DNA from: an uncultured Bacteroidales bacterium
GTDB lineage: Bacteria; Bacteroidota; Bacteroidia; Bacteroidales; Paludibacteraceae
Assembly: GCA_934716995.1 (NCBI GenBank)
Contig: CAKUYO010000002.1
Location: forward strand, 143,208-207,207
Reading direction: 5' to 3'
DNA: 64,000 nt
The notes beneath the pieces were generated by a model, which made no database searches, had not been told where the DNA came from, and saw only the letters and a list, made by a program, of their open reading frames with translations. Shown here one piece after another: positions 18,701 through 26,500 of this stretch (its first letter is position 1; each line of letters opens with the position of its first letter). The position numbers and the translations under genes are program-made.

Positions 18701-18880
18701 CTCAATAGCAAAATGACCGTCAAAATCCGTTACCGTACCCGTAGTGGTACCCACCACCTTGACCGCCGCACCGATAACGGGGTCGCCGTTGCCATCCACC
18801 ACCGTTCCCGATAGCGATTGCGCCCAAGCCGAAGCAACGGCAAAAAGAAAACATAATGATACAAATAATCGCTGTTTCAT
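15761..18880 (-). CDS. susC: SusC/RagA-family TonB-dependent outer-membrane transporter
   Basis: 1039 residues from ATG 18880, directly before the signal peptide MKQRLFVSLCFLFAVASAWA. A carboxypeptidase-regulatory-like domain (about 22-95) leads to a TonB-box-like EEVVVVGYG near 108, then the plug (VDNMLKGKASGV, RGVGTINDASPLYVVDG) and a 22-strand barrel ending SRTLSFGLNITL. It imports oligosaccharides across the outer membrane with the SusD lid. The start lies 4 bases after the rhaD stop, so the transporter belongs to the same transcript as the rhamnose enzymes. Confidence 0.95.
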   Translation of the reverse strand: MKQRLFVSLCFLFAVASAWAQSLSGTVVDGNGDPVIGAAVKVVGTTTGTVTDFDGHFAIEAADNAELEISYLGYATKRISAKALQHSGKIVLQEDTKALEEVVVVGYGVQKKSVVTAAISKVSAEDLENVIPTRVDNMLKGKASGVTITSSSGQPGAAAKVNIRGVGTINDASPLYVVDGMPVGNIDYLNPTDIESIEVLKDAASAAIYGTKGANGVILVTTKNGSFNQRASISYDMNIGFQNPWKQKAVLNGPWYQTILNEARINDGNAPYFSTITSDPGTNWQDALFNYNAMVQSHQVNLNGGSDKVSYFLSFGYFDQDGIVGGNFNRSNYTRYSVRNNNVYKVIDTQERSWLNRLTFTSNINYSNVKSTGIAENSAFYSPLGSALLIDPTQPVFATDPDAVLAKYPTAITDKNGRVYSVPDITMSEVINPIANLELPAGWNYSDRFTANLTGELQLYDGLVWKTAFNADFNFGRYDGYSYPYYLSSGGAGSSTTSSVSSSQSRTYTWQVENTLSYNHTFADAHELGVLLGQSATKTSYSYVSGTAYDLPSYDPYKATIDYTQGTRAEQSTSGGRSYSAGASYFARLNYNYRERYIAQFSLRCDGSDKFGSNKRWGLFPSFSLGWNIAREDFWSQAPSWWSAFKLRGSWGMNGNDRISDFAYTSLIVSGSNYTFGKGDSEQIVTGVRQGRLANADLQWETSRQTDIGLELGFMNNALTLNLDYFYKVTQDMLMPALLPAYVGIDAPWTNGGKMLNQGVEADLSYKFKAGPVNMALSGNISYLYNRLIDYGNETGSSNLDNVQGVGVVSRAENGEVYPFFYGYKTDGLFQTQDEVNSYVNSNGELLQPNAQPGDVRFVDVNGDGKIDDHDRTKIGKGMPDITYSFTIAMDWQGIDLSLFFQGVAGNDIFDATRRPDLALSNQPAWIIDRWTGPHTSNTIPRMTEQDPNDNWRSSDLYIKNGAYLRLKTLQLGYSFPKQWMQKIRLQRLRLYFSAENLLTFTGYDGFDPEIGSGGTSIGIDAGCYPQSRTLSFGLNITL

Positions 18881-18884
18881 GATA

Positions 18885-19703
18885 TTAACAAGGTCTGTTT
18901 TTAGGAAGATTGAATATGCGTTGTACATCGCGCATCTGCTCATCGGTCATTCCTTGCGGTTCAAATCCCATAGAGTGCGCACACAAGTAGATAGTAGCGG
19001 CTTTGTTCAGCACATCCACTTGGTCGAAAGCATCCATTATGTCCTGCCCGACGGCAAACACACCGTGCTTCTCCCATAGCGTTACATCATAGTGATGTAT
19101 CTGTCCGAGTGTAGCCTCTGCCAGTTCCATGCTTCCCGGCACCTGATACGGCACCACCCCTATACCGAGTGGCGCAAATGCCAAAGTCTCGGGAATCATC
19201 GACCACAGCGTACGGGTCAATACCTCGGAATCCAAGAAACGGGGACTGTGGCTCATCGCTACCAACTCAATCGGGTGAGTATGGAGCGTGGCTTTGTACC
19301 GGCTACCTGTTTGCTGCAAATAGTTGTGCACCATCAGGTGGGACGGCAACTCGGAGGTTGGCGCAATCGCATTGTCGGCGATAATCTCATAGTGCGCCCC
19401 GTCGGCGGTGATACGTATCACCGACCCGTTAGCCATCGGGTGGCGTGCCAAATCGCGCATACGCTTCTGTGTTCCTTTGCAATAGAAATACATACCGGCT
19501 ATTGCGGACAATGTCTGTCCTATAGCAATGGTACCACTTAGCGCAGGCAACATACTCCAGTCGGGAGTGGCATACTCGGAGATATTCACCGTGATGTTCC
19601 CGCCGTTGCGTTCACCCCAGCCTTTCGCCCATATATGCCCTGCCACTTCGGCTACATCCGTTACGGTAGCACGCAGAGCCGCATTTGTGTCTAAAATACT
19701 CAT
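18885..19703 (-). CDS. rhaD: Rhamnulose-1-phosphate aldolase
   Basis: 272 residues, matching RhaD length. Cleaves L-rhamnulose-1-phosphate to DHAP and L-lactaldehyde in the cytoplasm. Class II zinc aldolase features: zinc ligands H141 and H143 in LHTHP and H213 in WEKHG, with the probable catalytic E118 in TSELPSH. The start at 19703 overlaps the rhaT stop as ATGA; a longer upstream reading would lie inside rhaT. Neither a lactaldehyde reductase nor a dehydrogenase is encoded in the window, so the second product must be handled elsewhere. Confidence 0.93.
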   Translation of the reverse strand: MSILDTNAALRATVTDVAEVAGHIWAKGWGERNGGNITVNISEYATPDWSMLPALSGTIAIGQTLSAIAGMYFYCKGTQKRMRDLARHPMANGSVIRITADGAHYEIIADNAIAPTSELPSHLMVHNYLQQTGSRYKATLHTHPIELVAMSHSPRFLDSEVLTRTLWSMIPETLAFAPLGIGVVPYQVPGSMELAEATLGQIHHYDVTLWEKHGVFAVGQDIMDAFDQVDVLNKAATIYLCAHSMGFEPQGMTDEQMRDVQRIFNLPKNRPC

Positions 19704-20692
19704 ATCAGATATGGTAAAAAACAACTGAAAATCAAAATTATAATACCCGCAAGCAGTACCGCAATCGTTCTGCGGGAGCAGCCGCGCCATTCTTTAAGGA
19801 TAATGCCCCATACATTGCTAAACACTACGTTCAGTGCCATCAGTATGCAGAAAGCAAACGTCATCAGGGTCGGACTTTCGGTCAGGAAGCCCTTGCCAAG
19901 CGACAGACCGAAGAACTGACTGTACCACAGCGCACCTGCCAATGCGCAGAAAAACAGATTGTTTGCCCATACCCCTTTCTCACAATAATCGGAGAATGTA
20001 TGGTTGCGGCGGTTCTGGTACAGGCAATAGACCATATTGGTCAGAAAACCGCCGAATGTAACGAGCATGGTAGCGGGCAGCGAGCGGAACATCGGATTTA
20101 CACCGGCAAAACACAAATCCGCTCCCTTCGCCAAACCGATATTGAAGCACGCCGACATCAGTCCCGCCAGCAGAGCCACTCCGATACCTTTACCGAAATG
20201 GAACTCCTTCACCGTATCTCCCTGCACTTTGGCTTTCATATTGCCTGCGACACCGATAACGGCAATGCCAATCAGCGTTACCACTACCCCGATGACAACC
20301 GATGTGGTCAGGTCGGCTGCGTGCCCTGTCAGTACGGGAGCCAGTATCGTTCCCATACCCGCACACGTACCCAAGGCTATCGATTGACCGAGTGCCACCC
20401 CTAAGTAGCGCATCGAGAGACCGAAAGTCAGTCCGCCCACACCCCACAATACACCGTATCCGACGGTTTTCCCTACGGCTGCGGGATGTTGTGCCAACAG
20501 CGTCCACAGGCTTTCGCCCGCAGGTACAGCCAACAGTGCACCGAGCAACGGAAAAACAAGCCATGCAAATACGCCTTGCAGGAGCCAGTACGACTCCCAC
20601 GACCAACGGCGTATCTTGCGGATCGGTACGTAGCAACTGCTCTGGCAGAATGCACCGATGGCAATGATTAACAGTCCTATCAGAATACTCAT
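19700..20692 (-). CDS. rhaT: L-rhamnose/proton symporter RhaT
   Basis: 330 residues with about ten hydrophobic helices, similar in length and order to RhaT of the drug/metabolite superfamily. Features include the N-terminal SCYVPIRKIRRWSWESYWLLQG and an internal GVLWGVGGLTFGLSMRYLG. It carries L-rhamnose across the inner membrane. It overlaps rhaA (upstream) and rhaD (downstream) by 4 bases each, indicating translational coupling. The gene is embedded in a Sus-type operon that already has an outer-membrane transporter, which makes a full import route. Confidence 0.92.
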   Translation of the reverse strand: MSILIGLLIIAIGAFCQSSCYVPIRKIRRWSWESYWLLQGVFAWLVFPLLGALLAVPAGESLWTLLAQHPAAVGKTVGYGVLWGVGGLTFGLSMRYLGVALGQSIALGTCAGMGTILAPVLTGHAADLTTSVVIGVVVTLIGIAVIGVAGNMKAKVQGDTVKEFHFGKGIGVALLAGLMSACFNIGLAKGADLCFAGVNPMFRSLPATMLVTFGGFLTNMVYCLYQNRRNHTFSDYCEKGVWANNLFFCALAGALWYSQFFGLSLGKGFLTESPTLMTFAFCILMALNVVFSNVWGIILKEWRGCSRRTIAVLLAGIIILIFSCFLPYLI

Positions 20693-21942
20693 CGTTTGCC
20701 GGTTACTTCACGTTCGTATTGCTCCACCTCGGAGATAAAATCCAACCCGACAGGTACATTATTGCGCACACAGAACTCGTCATATACAGCCGCCCAAGGC
20801 ATCGATTTCTCTTCCTCGATAGCCGCCAGTTTCTCAAATCCTTTGCCGTTCAACTCGTACTCGCGAATGGTCTGAACGGGTTCCAGCAGGGCGCGTGTCA
20901 TACTGCGCTGTGCAGCACGCGAACCGATAACGTACGCCCCGATACGGTTGATAGAGCCGTCGAAATAGTCCAATCCGTAATGTACACGGTTGAGCGCATC
21001 GGCACGCACTATCTCTTGGAATAGTTCCAGTGTCGGGTCGTCCATCAGCGTTACGTGATCGGAATCCCAACGCACGGGACGCGATACGTGCAACATCAGT
21101 TCGGGTACAAACAGCAGCATTGCGCTCACTTTGTCCGCCACCGACTCCGTCGGGTGGAAATGCCCCGTATCCAACGTGATGATTACATTGTTCTTTGCCG
21201 CATACGCCGTGTAGAAATCATTGCTTCCGCAGGTCATCGTCTCCAAACCGATACCGAACACCTTGCTTTCCAAACAGGGCTTTTCCCACTCGTATTTTAC
21301 CGATAGTATGTCGTCCAGGCTCTCTTTGAGCAATGTACGGTAAAGCGAGCGGTTCACCGTCAGGTCTTTGCTCCCGTCATGTATCCAGATATTCAATATA
21401 CACGGGTCTTGCTGGTATTCGCCCATCGCATTGGCAATACTCCGGCAACGTTTGATATGCTCTATCCAAAACTCACGAATCGACTTGTCCGGATTGGAAA
21501 TAGTCAGGTTGCCTGATTTCGGATGCGAGAAATTGGTGGAGTTGAAATCCAACTTGGTATTATGCTCCCGTCCCCACTCCATCCAGCCGCGGAACATATC
21601 CGTGTTGCACTCGTTGCGGTCAATCATCTTTCCGCCGAACTCCCCGTAAATCTCATGCAGGTTCAGGCGGTGCGTACCGGGGATAAGGCTCTTGGCTTTC
21701 AGTATGTCCGCACGCAGTTCGTCTATATTGCGTGCCTTGCCGGGATAGTTGCCCGTACTCTGGATTCCGCCCGACATAGCCCCGGCCTTGGGTTCGAAGC
21801 CGCACACATCGTCCGCCTGCCAGCAGTGCATCGACAGATGGAAGTCTTGTAGTTGTTGCAGTACCTTCTCGGTATCAACGCCCGTCTCGGCATACCGCTC
21901 GCGGGCTATGGCATACGCCTGATGTACTAAATGGTCTTTCAT
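20689..21942 (-). CDS. rhaA: L-rhamnose isomerase
   Basis: 417 residues, as expected for RhaA, a cytoplasmic metal-dependent TIM-barrel enzyme converting L-rhamnose to L-rhamnulose. Recognisable blocks: FHLSMHCWQADDVCGFE near 35, IWIHDGSKD near 210, LDTGHFHPTESVADKVSAML near 275 and WDSDHVTLMDD near 315, the last two holding metal-binding residues. The start abuts the rhaB stop and the end overlaps rhaT. Confidence 0.95.
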   Translation of the reverse strand: MKDHLVHQAYAIARERYAETGVDTEKVLQQLQDFHLSMHCWQADDVCGFEPKAGAMSGGIQSTGNYPGKARNIDELRADILKAKSLIPGTHRLNLHEIYGEFGGKMIDRNECNTDMFRGWMEWGREHNTKLDFNSTNFSHPKSGNLTISNPDKSIREFWIEHIKRCRSIANAMGEYQQDPCILNIWIHDGSKDLTVNRSLYRTLLKESLDDILSVKYEWEKPCLESKVFGIGLETMTCGSNDFYTAYAAKNNVIITLDTGHFHPTESVADKVSAMLLFVPELMLHVSRPVRWDSDHVTLMDDPTLELFQEIVRADALNRVHYGLDYFDGSINRIGAYVIGSRAAQRSMTRALLEPVQTIREYELNGKGFEKLAAIEEEKSMPWAAVYDEFCVRNNVPVGLDFISEVEQYEREVTGKR

Positions 21943-23370
21943 TTATAGTTGGGGATTAAATGTTTTCAATTCCACGGATTGGCGGATAATCCTGCGTATT
22001 TCTGCGAGGTTTTTCACAACCCCCGTCGCCTGCGCCTGTATCATCGCATTGCCTATTACGGTAGCCTCCGTCGGACCTGCTATCACAGGTGCACCTACCG
22101 CATTGGCAGTCAGTTGGTTAAGCAGTCCGTTTTGCGCACCGCCGCCTATTACAAACAGGCATTTCAGCGTCTTGCCCGTCAGTTGTTGCAGTCGTACAAA
22201 CACCTGCGCATAGCGGTTAGCCAAACTCATAAAGATAGTTGCCATCGTCTCATCATCCGCCATCTCTCGCCCTGCCAATGCCGCGATAGCGTCCGCCATA
22301 CGCGTCGGGCTTGCCAAAGAGGTATCATCGGGGTTTATCACCGCATAGCGTTTCCCTCTGACAGCCTTTTCCGCCATATCGATAATTTGCGGGTAAGCAT
22401 AATCTTTTCCCTCCGTTTTCCATTGCTTGCGGCATTGTTCCAACAGCCACATACCCGTTATATTCTTCAGATATCGTACCGTACCGTCTATACCGCCCTC
22501 ATTGGTAAAATTCTCTTTCTCGCTATCCTCCGTCAAAATCGGCTCAGGCAACTCCACCCCCATCAGACTCCATGTTCCCGAACTGAGATAAGCAAAATCC
22601 TCATCCTCTGCAGGTACGGCGGCTACGGCGCTACCCGTATCATGCCCCGCCACGGCTATCACCGGCACTGCACCTAATCCCGTCTCGGCTTGCACACTTT
22701 CCGAGAGATTGCCGATACGCTGCCCGGGTTGCACATACCGCCCAAGCATTGCCGCATCCATACCCACCAAACGAAGCAACTCACCATCCGTCTCACGTGT
22801 GTACGCGTTCATCATATTGGAGGTACTCAATGCCGTATATTCGCAAACCGTCTCGCCTGTTAGTAGGTAACTGATTGCATCGGGCATAAACAGCATCTTC
22901 GCTGCCGCCTCCTTTGGAGCAAAACCGCTCTCATTCTGCGCATAGAGTTGAAACAACGTATTAAAATCCAATGTCTGAATGCCGGTAAGGCGATACAACT
23001 CGTGGCGCGATATATGGGCAAACACTTTTTCAGGAGTACCTTGTGTATATGGGTCTCTATAGGCAATCGGCTGCCCGAGAATTGTCCCATCCTTACCTAT
23101 CCACACGACATCCACCCCCCATGTATCCACACCTATCGAATCAATATGTATCCCTAATTCTGCCGCACTGCGCAAACCCTCTTTAATCTCCGACCATAGC
23201 GCATAAATATCCCAATAAAAGTGTTCGCCCGTTTTGATAATCGGGTTACCAAAACGGCGAAGCACTTCCATTCCGATGTGAGATGTATCACCCTCACACC
23301 GGTCCAAACTAACCAAAACAACTCTTCCGCTGGTTGCACCTAAATCTATGCCTATGAAATGGTGTTTCAT
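21943..23370 (-). CDS. rhaB: Rhamnulokinase
   Basis: 475 residues of the FGGY sugar kinase family. It phosphorylates L-rhamnulose at C1. Seen: the N-terminal nucleotide-binding GIDLGATSGRVVL, VDTWGVDVVWI near 83, SSGTWSLMG near 265 and the ATP site VIGGGAQNGLLNQLTANA near 415. It is the first gene of the long minus-strand operon, 154 bases from the divergent AraC regulator. A TAnnTTTG promoter box lies 32 bases before its start. Also called rhaK in Bacteroides. Confidence 0.94.
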   Translation of the reverse strand: MKHHFIGIDLGATSGRVVLVSLDRCEGDTSHIGMEVLRRFGNPIIKTGEHFYWDIYALWSEIKEGLRSAAELGIHIDSIGVDTWGVDVVWIGKDGTILGQPIAYRDPYTQGTPEKVFAHISRHELYRLTGIQTLDFNTLFQLYAQNESGFAPKEAAAKMLFMPDAISYLLTGETVCEYTALSTSNMMNAYTRETDGELLRLVGMDAAMLGRYVQPGQRIGNLSESVQAETGLGAVPVIAVAGHDTGSAVAAVPAEDEDFAYLSSGTWSLMGVELPEPILTEDSEKENFTNEGGIDGTVRYLKNITGMWLLEQCRKQWKTEGKDYAYPQIIDMAEKAVRGKRYAVINPDDTSLASPTRMADAIAALAGREMADDETMATIFMSLANRYAQVFVRLQQLTGKTLKCLFVIGGGAQNGLLNQLTANAVGAPVIAGPTEATVIGNAMIQAQATGVVKNLAEIRRIIRQSVELKTFNPQL

Positions 23371-23402
23371 GGTATGTCTCGTGTGTTTTCTGATTTCGAC
23401 TG

Positions 23403-23410
23403 CAAAAGTA
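23403..23410 (-). promoter_or_regulatory. Candidate -7 box for the rhaB operon
   Basis: On the minus strand TACTTTTG matches the Bacteroidota -7 element TAnnTTTG. The -33 position is poor (no TTTG at 19-20 bases), as expected for a promoter that needs an activator; the divergent AraC protein is the obvious candidate. Confidence 0.6.
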
Positions 23411-23524
23411 CAGCAAAAAAATTACATACACATTTGCATATTGACAAAAAAGGTACTAATTTTGACACAAATTTCAAAACTTACTCACAAACATGTTTTA
23501 TAACATATAAATACACCCGTTTTT

Positions 23525-24430
23525 ATGGAAAAAAGTAAAGAAATGCACTACATGCCCATCTCGCAGCAAGATGAAGAATGGGGCATTGTTTGTACTACGG
23601 CAGGACATCAGACCATTCCGCGCGGACAAGAATACCCGCCCGAAGGCGTTCACCCCAACGATTACTACTTCAACAAACTGAAAGGGCGCGTCCTGCGTGA
23701 ATATCAAATGGTATATATTGTAGAGGGAGAAGGTTGGTTCGAGTCTGCCCATTGTGCCAAAACCGTCGTCAAAGCAGGTACTATGCTATTGCTATTCCCT
23801 GGCGAATGGCACAACTATGCGCCCTGTAAAGAAACCGGCTGGAAAGAGTATTGGATCGGATTCCGTGGGCGGTACATCGACGAGCGTGTACAAAAAGGCT
23901 TTTTTAGCCCTGATCGTCCTATTGTATTTATAGGAAATGACATAAACATTGCCTCTTTCTATACCGACGTACTGCGTGAAGCACAGTTTGAAAAAAAAGG
24001 ATTTCAACTACTCATCTCGAGTATCGTACTGCATATCCTCGGTATCGTTGTCTATCATCAAAACGCCACTCCCTACGAAAGTTCCGCCATATCCGACAAG
24101 ATCGACCAAGCCAAGAACAAGATGAAAATGTGCATTGGGCAAAACGTGTCCCCCGAACAGATTGCGCAGGAACTGGGAATGGGCTACACATGGTTCCGTA
24201 GTATGTTCAAAGAGGTAACAGGTATCTCACCCGCACAGTACCAGCAGCAACTGCGTTACCTGCAAGCCAAGAGCCTGCTCTTGGGTTCTGACCTCAATAT
24301 ATCCGACATCGCCTACGACCTCGGCTTCAGCAGCGTGCACCATTTCTCCACGTTTTTCAGCAACCACGAGGGTATCTCCCCCCGCCAATTCCGCAAAGAC
24401 CGCCAGCAGACCATCAACCCAAACAACTGA
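23525..24430 (+). CDS. AraC-family transcriptional regulator, probable RhaR
   Basis: 301 residues: an N-terminal cupin-like sensor (about 40-160, with VEGEGWFES, LLFPGEWHNY, WKEYWIGFRG) and a C-terminal double helix-turn-helix (about 195-295: SPEQIAQELGMGYTWFRSMF, then SDIAYDLGFSSVHHFSTFFS). It is transcribed away from rhaB, the usual layout of RhaR-type activators. It probably binds L-rhamnose and activates the minus-strand operon. No HTCS or SusR regulator is present, so it may control the whole PUL. Confidence 0.85.
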   Translation: MEKSKEMHYMPISQQDEEWGIVCTTAGHQTIPRGQEYPPEGVHPNDYYFNKLKGRVLREYQMVYIVEGEGWFESAHCAKTVVKAGTMLLLFPGEWHNYAPCKETGWKEYWIGFRGRYIDERVQKGFFSPDRPIVFIGNDINIASFYTDVLREAQFEKKGFQLLISSIVLHILGIVVYHQNATPYESSAISDKIDQAKNKMKMCIGQNVSPEQIAQELGMGYTWFRSMFKEVTGISPAQYQQQLRYLQAKSLLLGSDLNISDIAYDLGFSSVHHFSTFFSNHEGISPRQFRKDRQQTINPNN

Positions 24431-24463
24431 TGCCGTCAAGTTACTACCGAGATACTGACAGGA

Positions 24464-24583
24464 GTAGGTGATTAGTAGGTGATTCCGCATAGGATACGCA
24501 TAGGATACACTCATGATAATAACCGCATCGGGTGATTATCGGGTGATTAACGGGTGATTAACGGGTGATTAACGGGTGATTAA
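24464..24583. repeat. 11-bp-unit tandem repeat array
   Basis: In-phase 11-mers: gtaggtgatta, gtaggtgattc, cgcataggata twice, cactcatgata, a 10-base break, then cgggtgattat and cgggtgattaa four times. It is the longest of the 11-bp arrays and lies just after the AraC gene. Confidence 0.88.
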
Positions 24584-24606
24584 CGGGTTGTTCGTTATGG
24601 AATACT

Positions 24607-24831
24607 GGGCATTTACCCAGGAGTTGACACCAAGTGTCTGTATGACTATGAGCGCGGCGCGTGTTGCGCCGCAAGACAAGGTTTTGTTTGTTTTGTTTTA
24701 TAATTTCCTTTATTTCTTTAATTTCTCTCGCACCGCATAGCGAGTGCGTAGGACATCTTTTGCCAATTTTCTTCCATTTTTCTTGCCGCTTGCGGCATAG
24801 GAGACATTAGTGCCAACTGCTGGGTAACCAC
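24607..24831. mobile_element. 225-bp MITE-like element, copy 1
   Basis: Matches 38277-38501 in inverted orientation over about 225 bases with few differences. The ends are imperfect inverted repeats of about 28 bases (TTTACCCAGGAGTTGACACC at one end; the other end on the opposite strand reads GGTTACCCAGCAGTTGGCAC). The inside holds REP-like palindromes and no open frame. It fills most of the 543-base gap between the AraC and SGNH genes. Confidence 0.75.
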
Positions 24832-24888
24832 CGAATACTATGCGTTTACTTTTTTCAGATACCGGTCAATAGTAAAAAACATTCCGCA

Positions 24889-24920
24889 TTTGGTGGTACG
24901 GATAATTAGTTGTACCTTTG
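24889..24920 (+). promoter_or_regulatory. Bacteroidota promoter of the SGNH-MBOAT-coaE operon
   Basis: TTTG at 24889-24892, 20 bases, then TACCTTTG at 24913-24920. Transcription would start near 24927, about 47 bases before the ATG. Confidence 0.75.
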
Positions 24921-24973
24921 CAGAGAAAATCAGTTTCTATCATCTGCTGCATTAAATTATTCCTGTTTTTTCT

Positions 24974-26500
24974 ATGCCGCCGCGTCGTATTGCTCTGTTT
25001 ATCTGGCTTTGTATTGCTCTCCTCGGGGGGCTTTGTGTGGTGTTTCCGAAAAACAATATCCATATCGGTTCGTTTGAACTGAGATGGACGACTTTGGCAA
25101 AAGTGCTGGACTTGGACAAAGAACAAAGAACGAAGGACAATGAACTATTAGCAGAGGAAATAGAAGAGTTTAATGGCATTAAAGACCTTAAAGACGTTCA
25201 GGACACCGATACGCTATCCTCAGGGAAAGAGCAGGGAACAATTAACAAGGAACAATTAACAACTAACATACAAAGTGAGGAACAATCTATTCCCACCACA
25301 ACAGCAGATACACGGACGTATCTGAGTGCTTTCTATGCCGCTTTGGCAGAGACACCGGAGCACAGTGTGCGCGTTGTGCATTACGGGGACTCGCAGATAG
25401 AGGAAGACCGTATGACCGCTACGCTCCGCAGACGGTTGCAGGCACAATACGGGGGCGGTGGTGTCGGGTTGATTCCGCTGCACCAGACCATTCCGACCCG
25501 CACCATTCATCAGGTGCTGACAATGAACGGAAAAGTACAAAGCGTACAACAAGGACCCAAACGGCAATTAGTGTATGGGGTAAAATCTATGCGCCGCACA
25601 GACGGACGCTATGGGATGATGGGGCAAGTGGCACTGATGAACGACTCTCTATTAGCAGGTTCGGAACAGGTAAGCCTGACCGTGGAACCGATGAGCAAAG
25701 AGAAATATCCTGAGCGGTATTTCAACCGCCTGCGCGTATGGAGCGACGGCGATATACGGTTGGTCAGCCGTCAGGGCGACACCCTACCCGCTTCCCGCAC
25801 GTTGGTGCTACCTGACAGCACGACACGCTACAGTCTGACGCTGCTCGGGCGCGGACAAGTGTACGGCATATCACTGGAGACACCGACGGGGGTGATTGTG
25901 GACAATATCCCGATGCGCGGTTGCTTGGGAACGGTGTTTACCGACATCTCGCGCGAACAACTTACGCGGTTCTACAAAGAAACCAATACACGGCTCATTA
26001 TTATGCAGTTCGGCGGGAATGCGATACCCTTTAACGAGCAACCGTCCACGATACGCGGCATTGTCAATCTGCTGCGCAAGCAGGTACAGTACGTGCGCAG
26101 TTGCGCACCCGAGGCAAGTATCCTGTTTGTCGGTCCGGGCGATATGACCACGCTTATTGACGGGGAGGCACAGACCTATCCGCTCCTGCCGTATATGGAC
26201 AAACTGCTGCAGCAGATGGCAAACGAGGAGCATATCGGGTATTACAGCCTCTACAAGGCTATGGGCGGGCAGAACAGCATGATACAATGGCAGAAACGCG
26301 GTTGGGCGGGTTCCGATGGAGTACATTTCACCCGCCGAGGAGCAGAAAAGGCAGGAGAGCAATTAGCCGAATGGCTAATTGATAATACACAATACGCAAT
26401 GCACAATGCACAGTGCGTAATACATAATGATGCCGATACTACACAAACTACGAACAATACGAAAACTACGCCGAAGGCAGAGAAAGGAGGGGCGGAATGA
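24974..26500 (+). CDS. Membrane-anchored SGNH/GDSL hydrolase, MBOAT partner
   Basis: 508 residues. One N-terminal transmembrane anchor (about 5-24), a low-complexity linker (25-110), then an SGNH domain: catalytic Ser in VHYGDSQIEED near 140, oxyanion Asn in FGGNAIPF near 350, and the Asp-His pair in SDGVHFTRRGAE near 455. Its stop overlaps the MBOAT start (ATGA). Such pairs, like AlgJ/AlgX with AlgI or PatB with PatA, O-acetylate extracytoplasmic glycans; the substrate is not identified. Odd: three heptamer arrays are translated within it, two in the linker and one in the C-terminal tail. Confidence 0.8.
   Translation: MPPRRIALFIWLCIALLGGLCVVFPKNNIHIGSFELRWTTLAKVLDLDKEQRTKDNELLAEEIEEFNGIKDLKDVQDTDTLSSGKEQGTINKEQLTTNIQSEEQSIPTTTADTRTYLSAFYAALAETPEHSVRVVHYGDSQIEEDRMTATLRRRLQAQYGGGGVGLIPLHQTIPTRTIHQVLTMNGKVQSVQQGPKRQLVYGVKSMRRTDGRYGMMGQVALMNDSLLAGSEQVSLTVEPMSKEKYPERYFNRLRVWSDGDIRLVSRQGDTLPASRTLVLPDSTTRYSLTLLGRGQVYGISLETPTGVIVDNIPMRGCLGTVFTDISREQLTRFYKETNTRLIIMQFGGNAIPFNEQPSTIRGIVNLLRKQVQYVRSCAPEASILFVGPGDMTTLIDGEAQTYPLLPYMDKLLQQMANEEHIGYYSLYKAMGGQNSMIQWQKRGWAGSDGVHFTRRGAEKAGEQLAEWLIDNTQYAMHNAQCVIHNDADTTQTTNNTKTTPKAEKGGAE
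25114..25148. repeat. Heptamer array in the SGNH linker (first)
   Basis: Five in-phase 7-mers: ggacaaa, gaacaaa, gaacgaa, ggacaat, gaactat. Translated as part of the linker after the membrane anchor. Confidence 0.75.
25236..25270. repeat. Heptamer array in the SGNH linker (second)
   Basis: Five in-phase 7-mers: gaacaat, taacaag, gaacaat, taacaac, taacata. Also inside the translated linker. Confidence 0.78.
26383..26431. repeat. Heptamer array in the SGNH C-terminal tail
   Basis: Seven in-phase 7-mers: taataca, caatacg, caatgca twice, cagtgcg, taataca, taatgat. Encodes the tail segment NTQYAMHNAQCVIHND beyond the catalytic domain. Confidence 0.85.

Noticed and set aside
24464..24583. Possible CRISPR array
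   Set aside because: Units are 11 bp with no spacers, and no cas genes are nearby.
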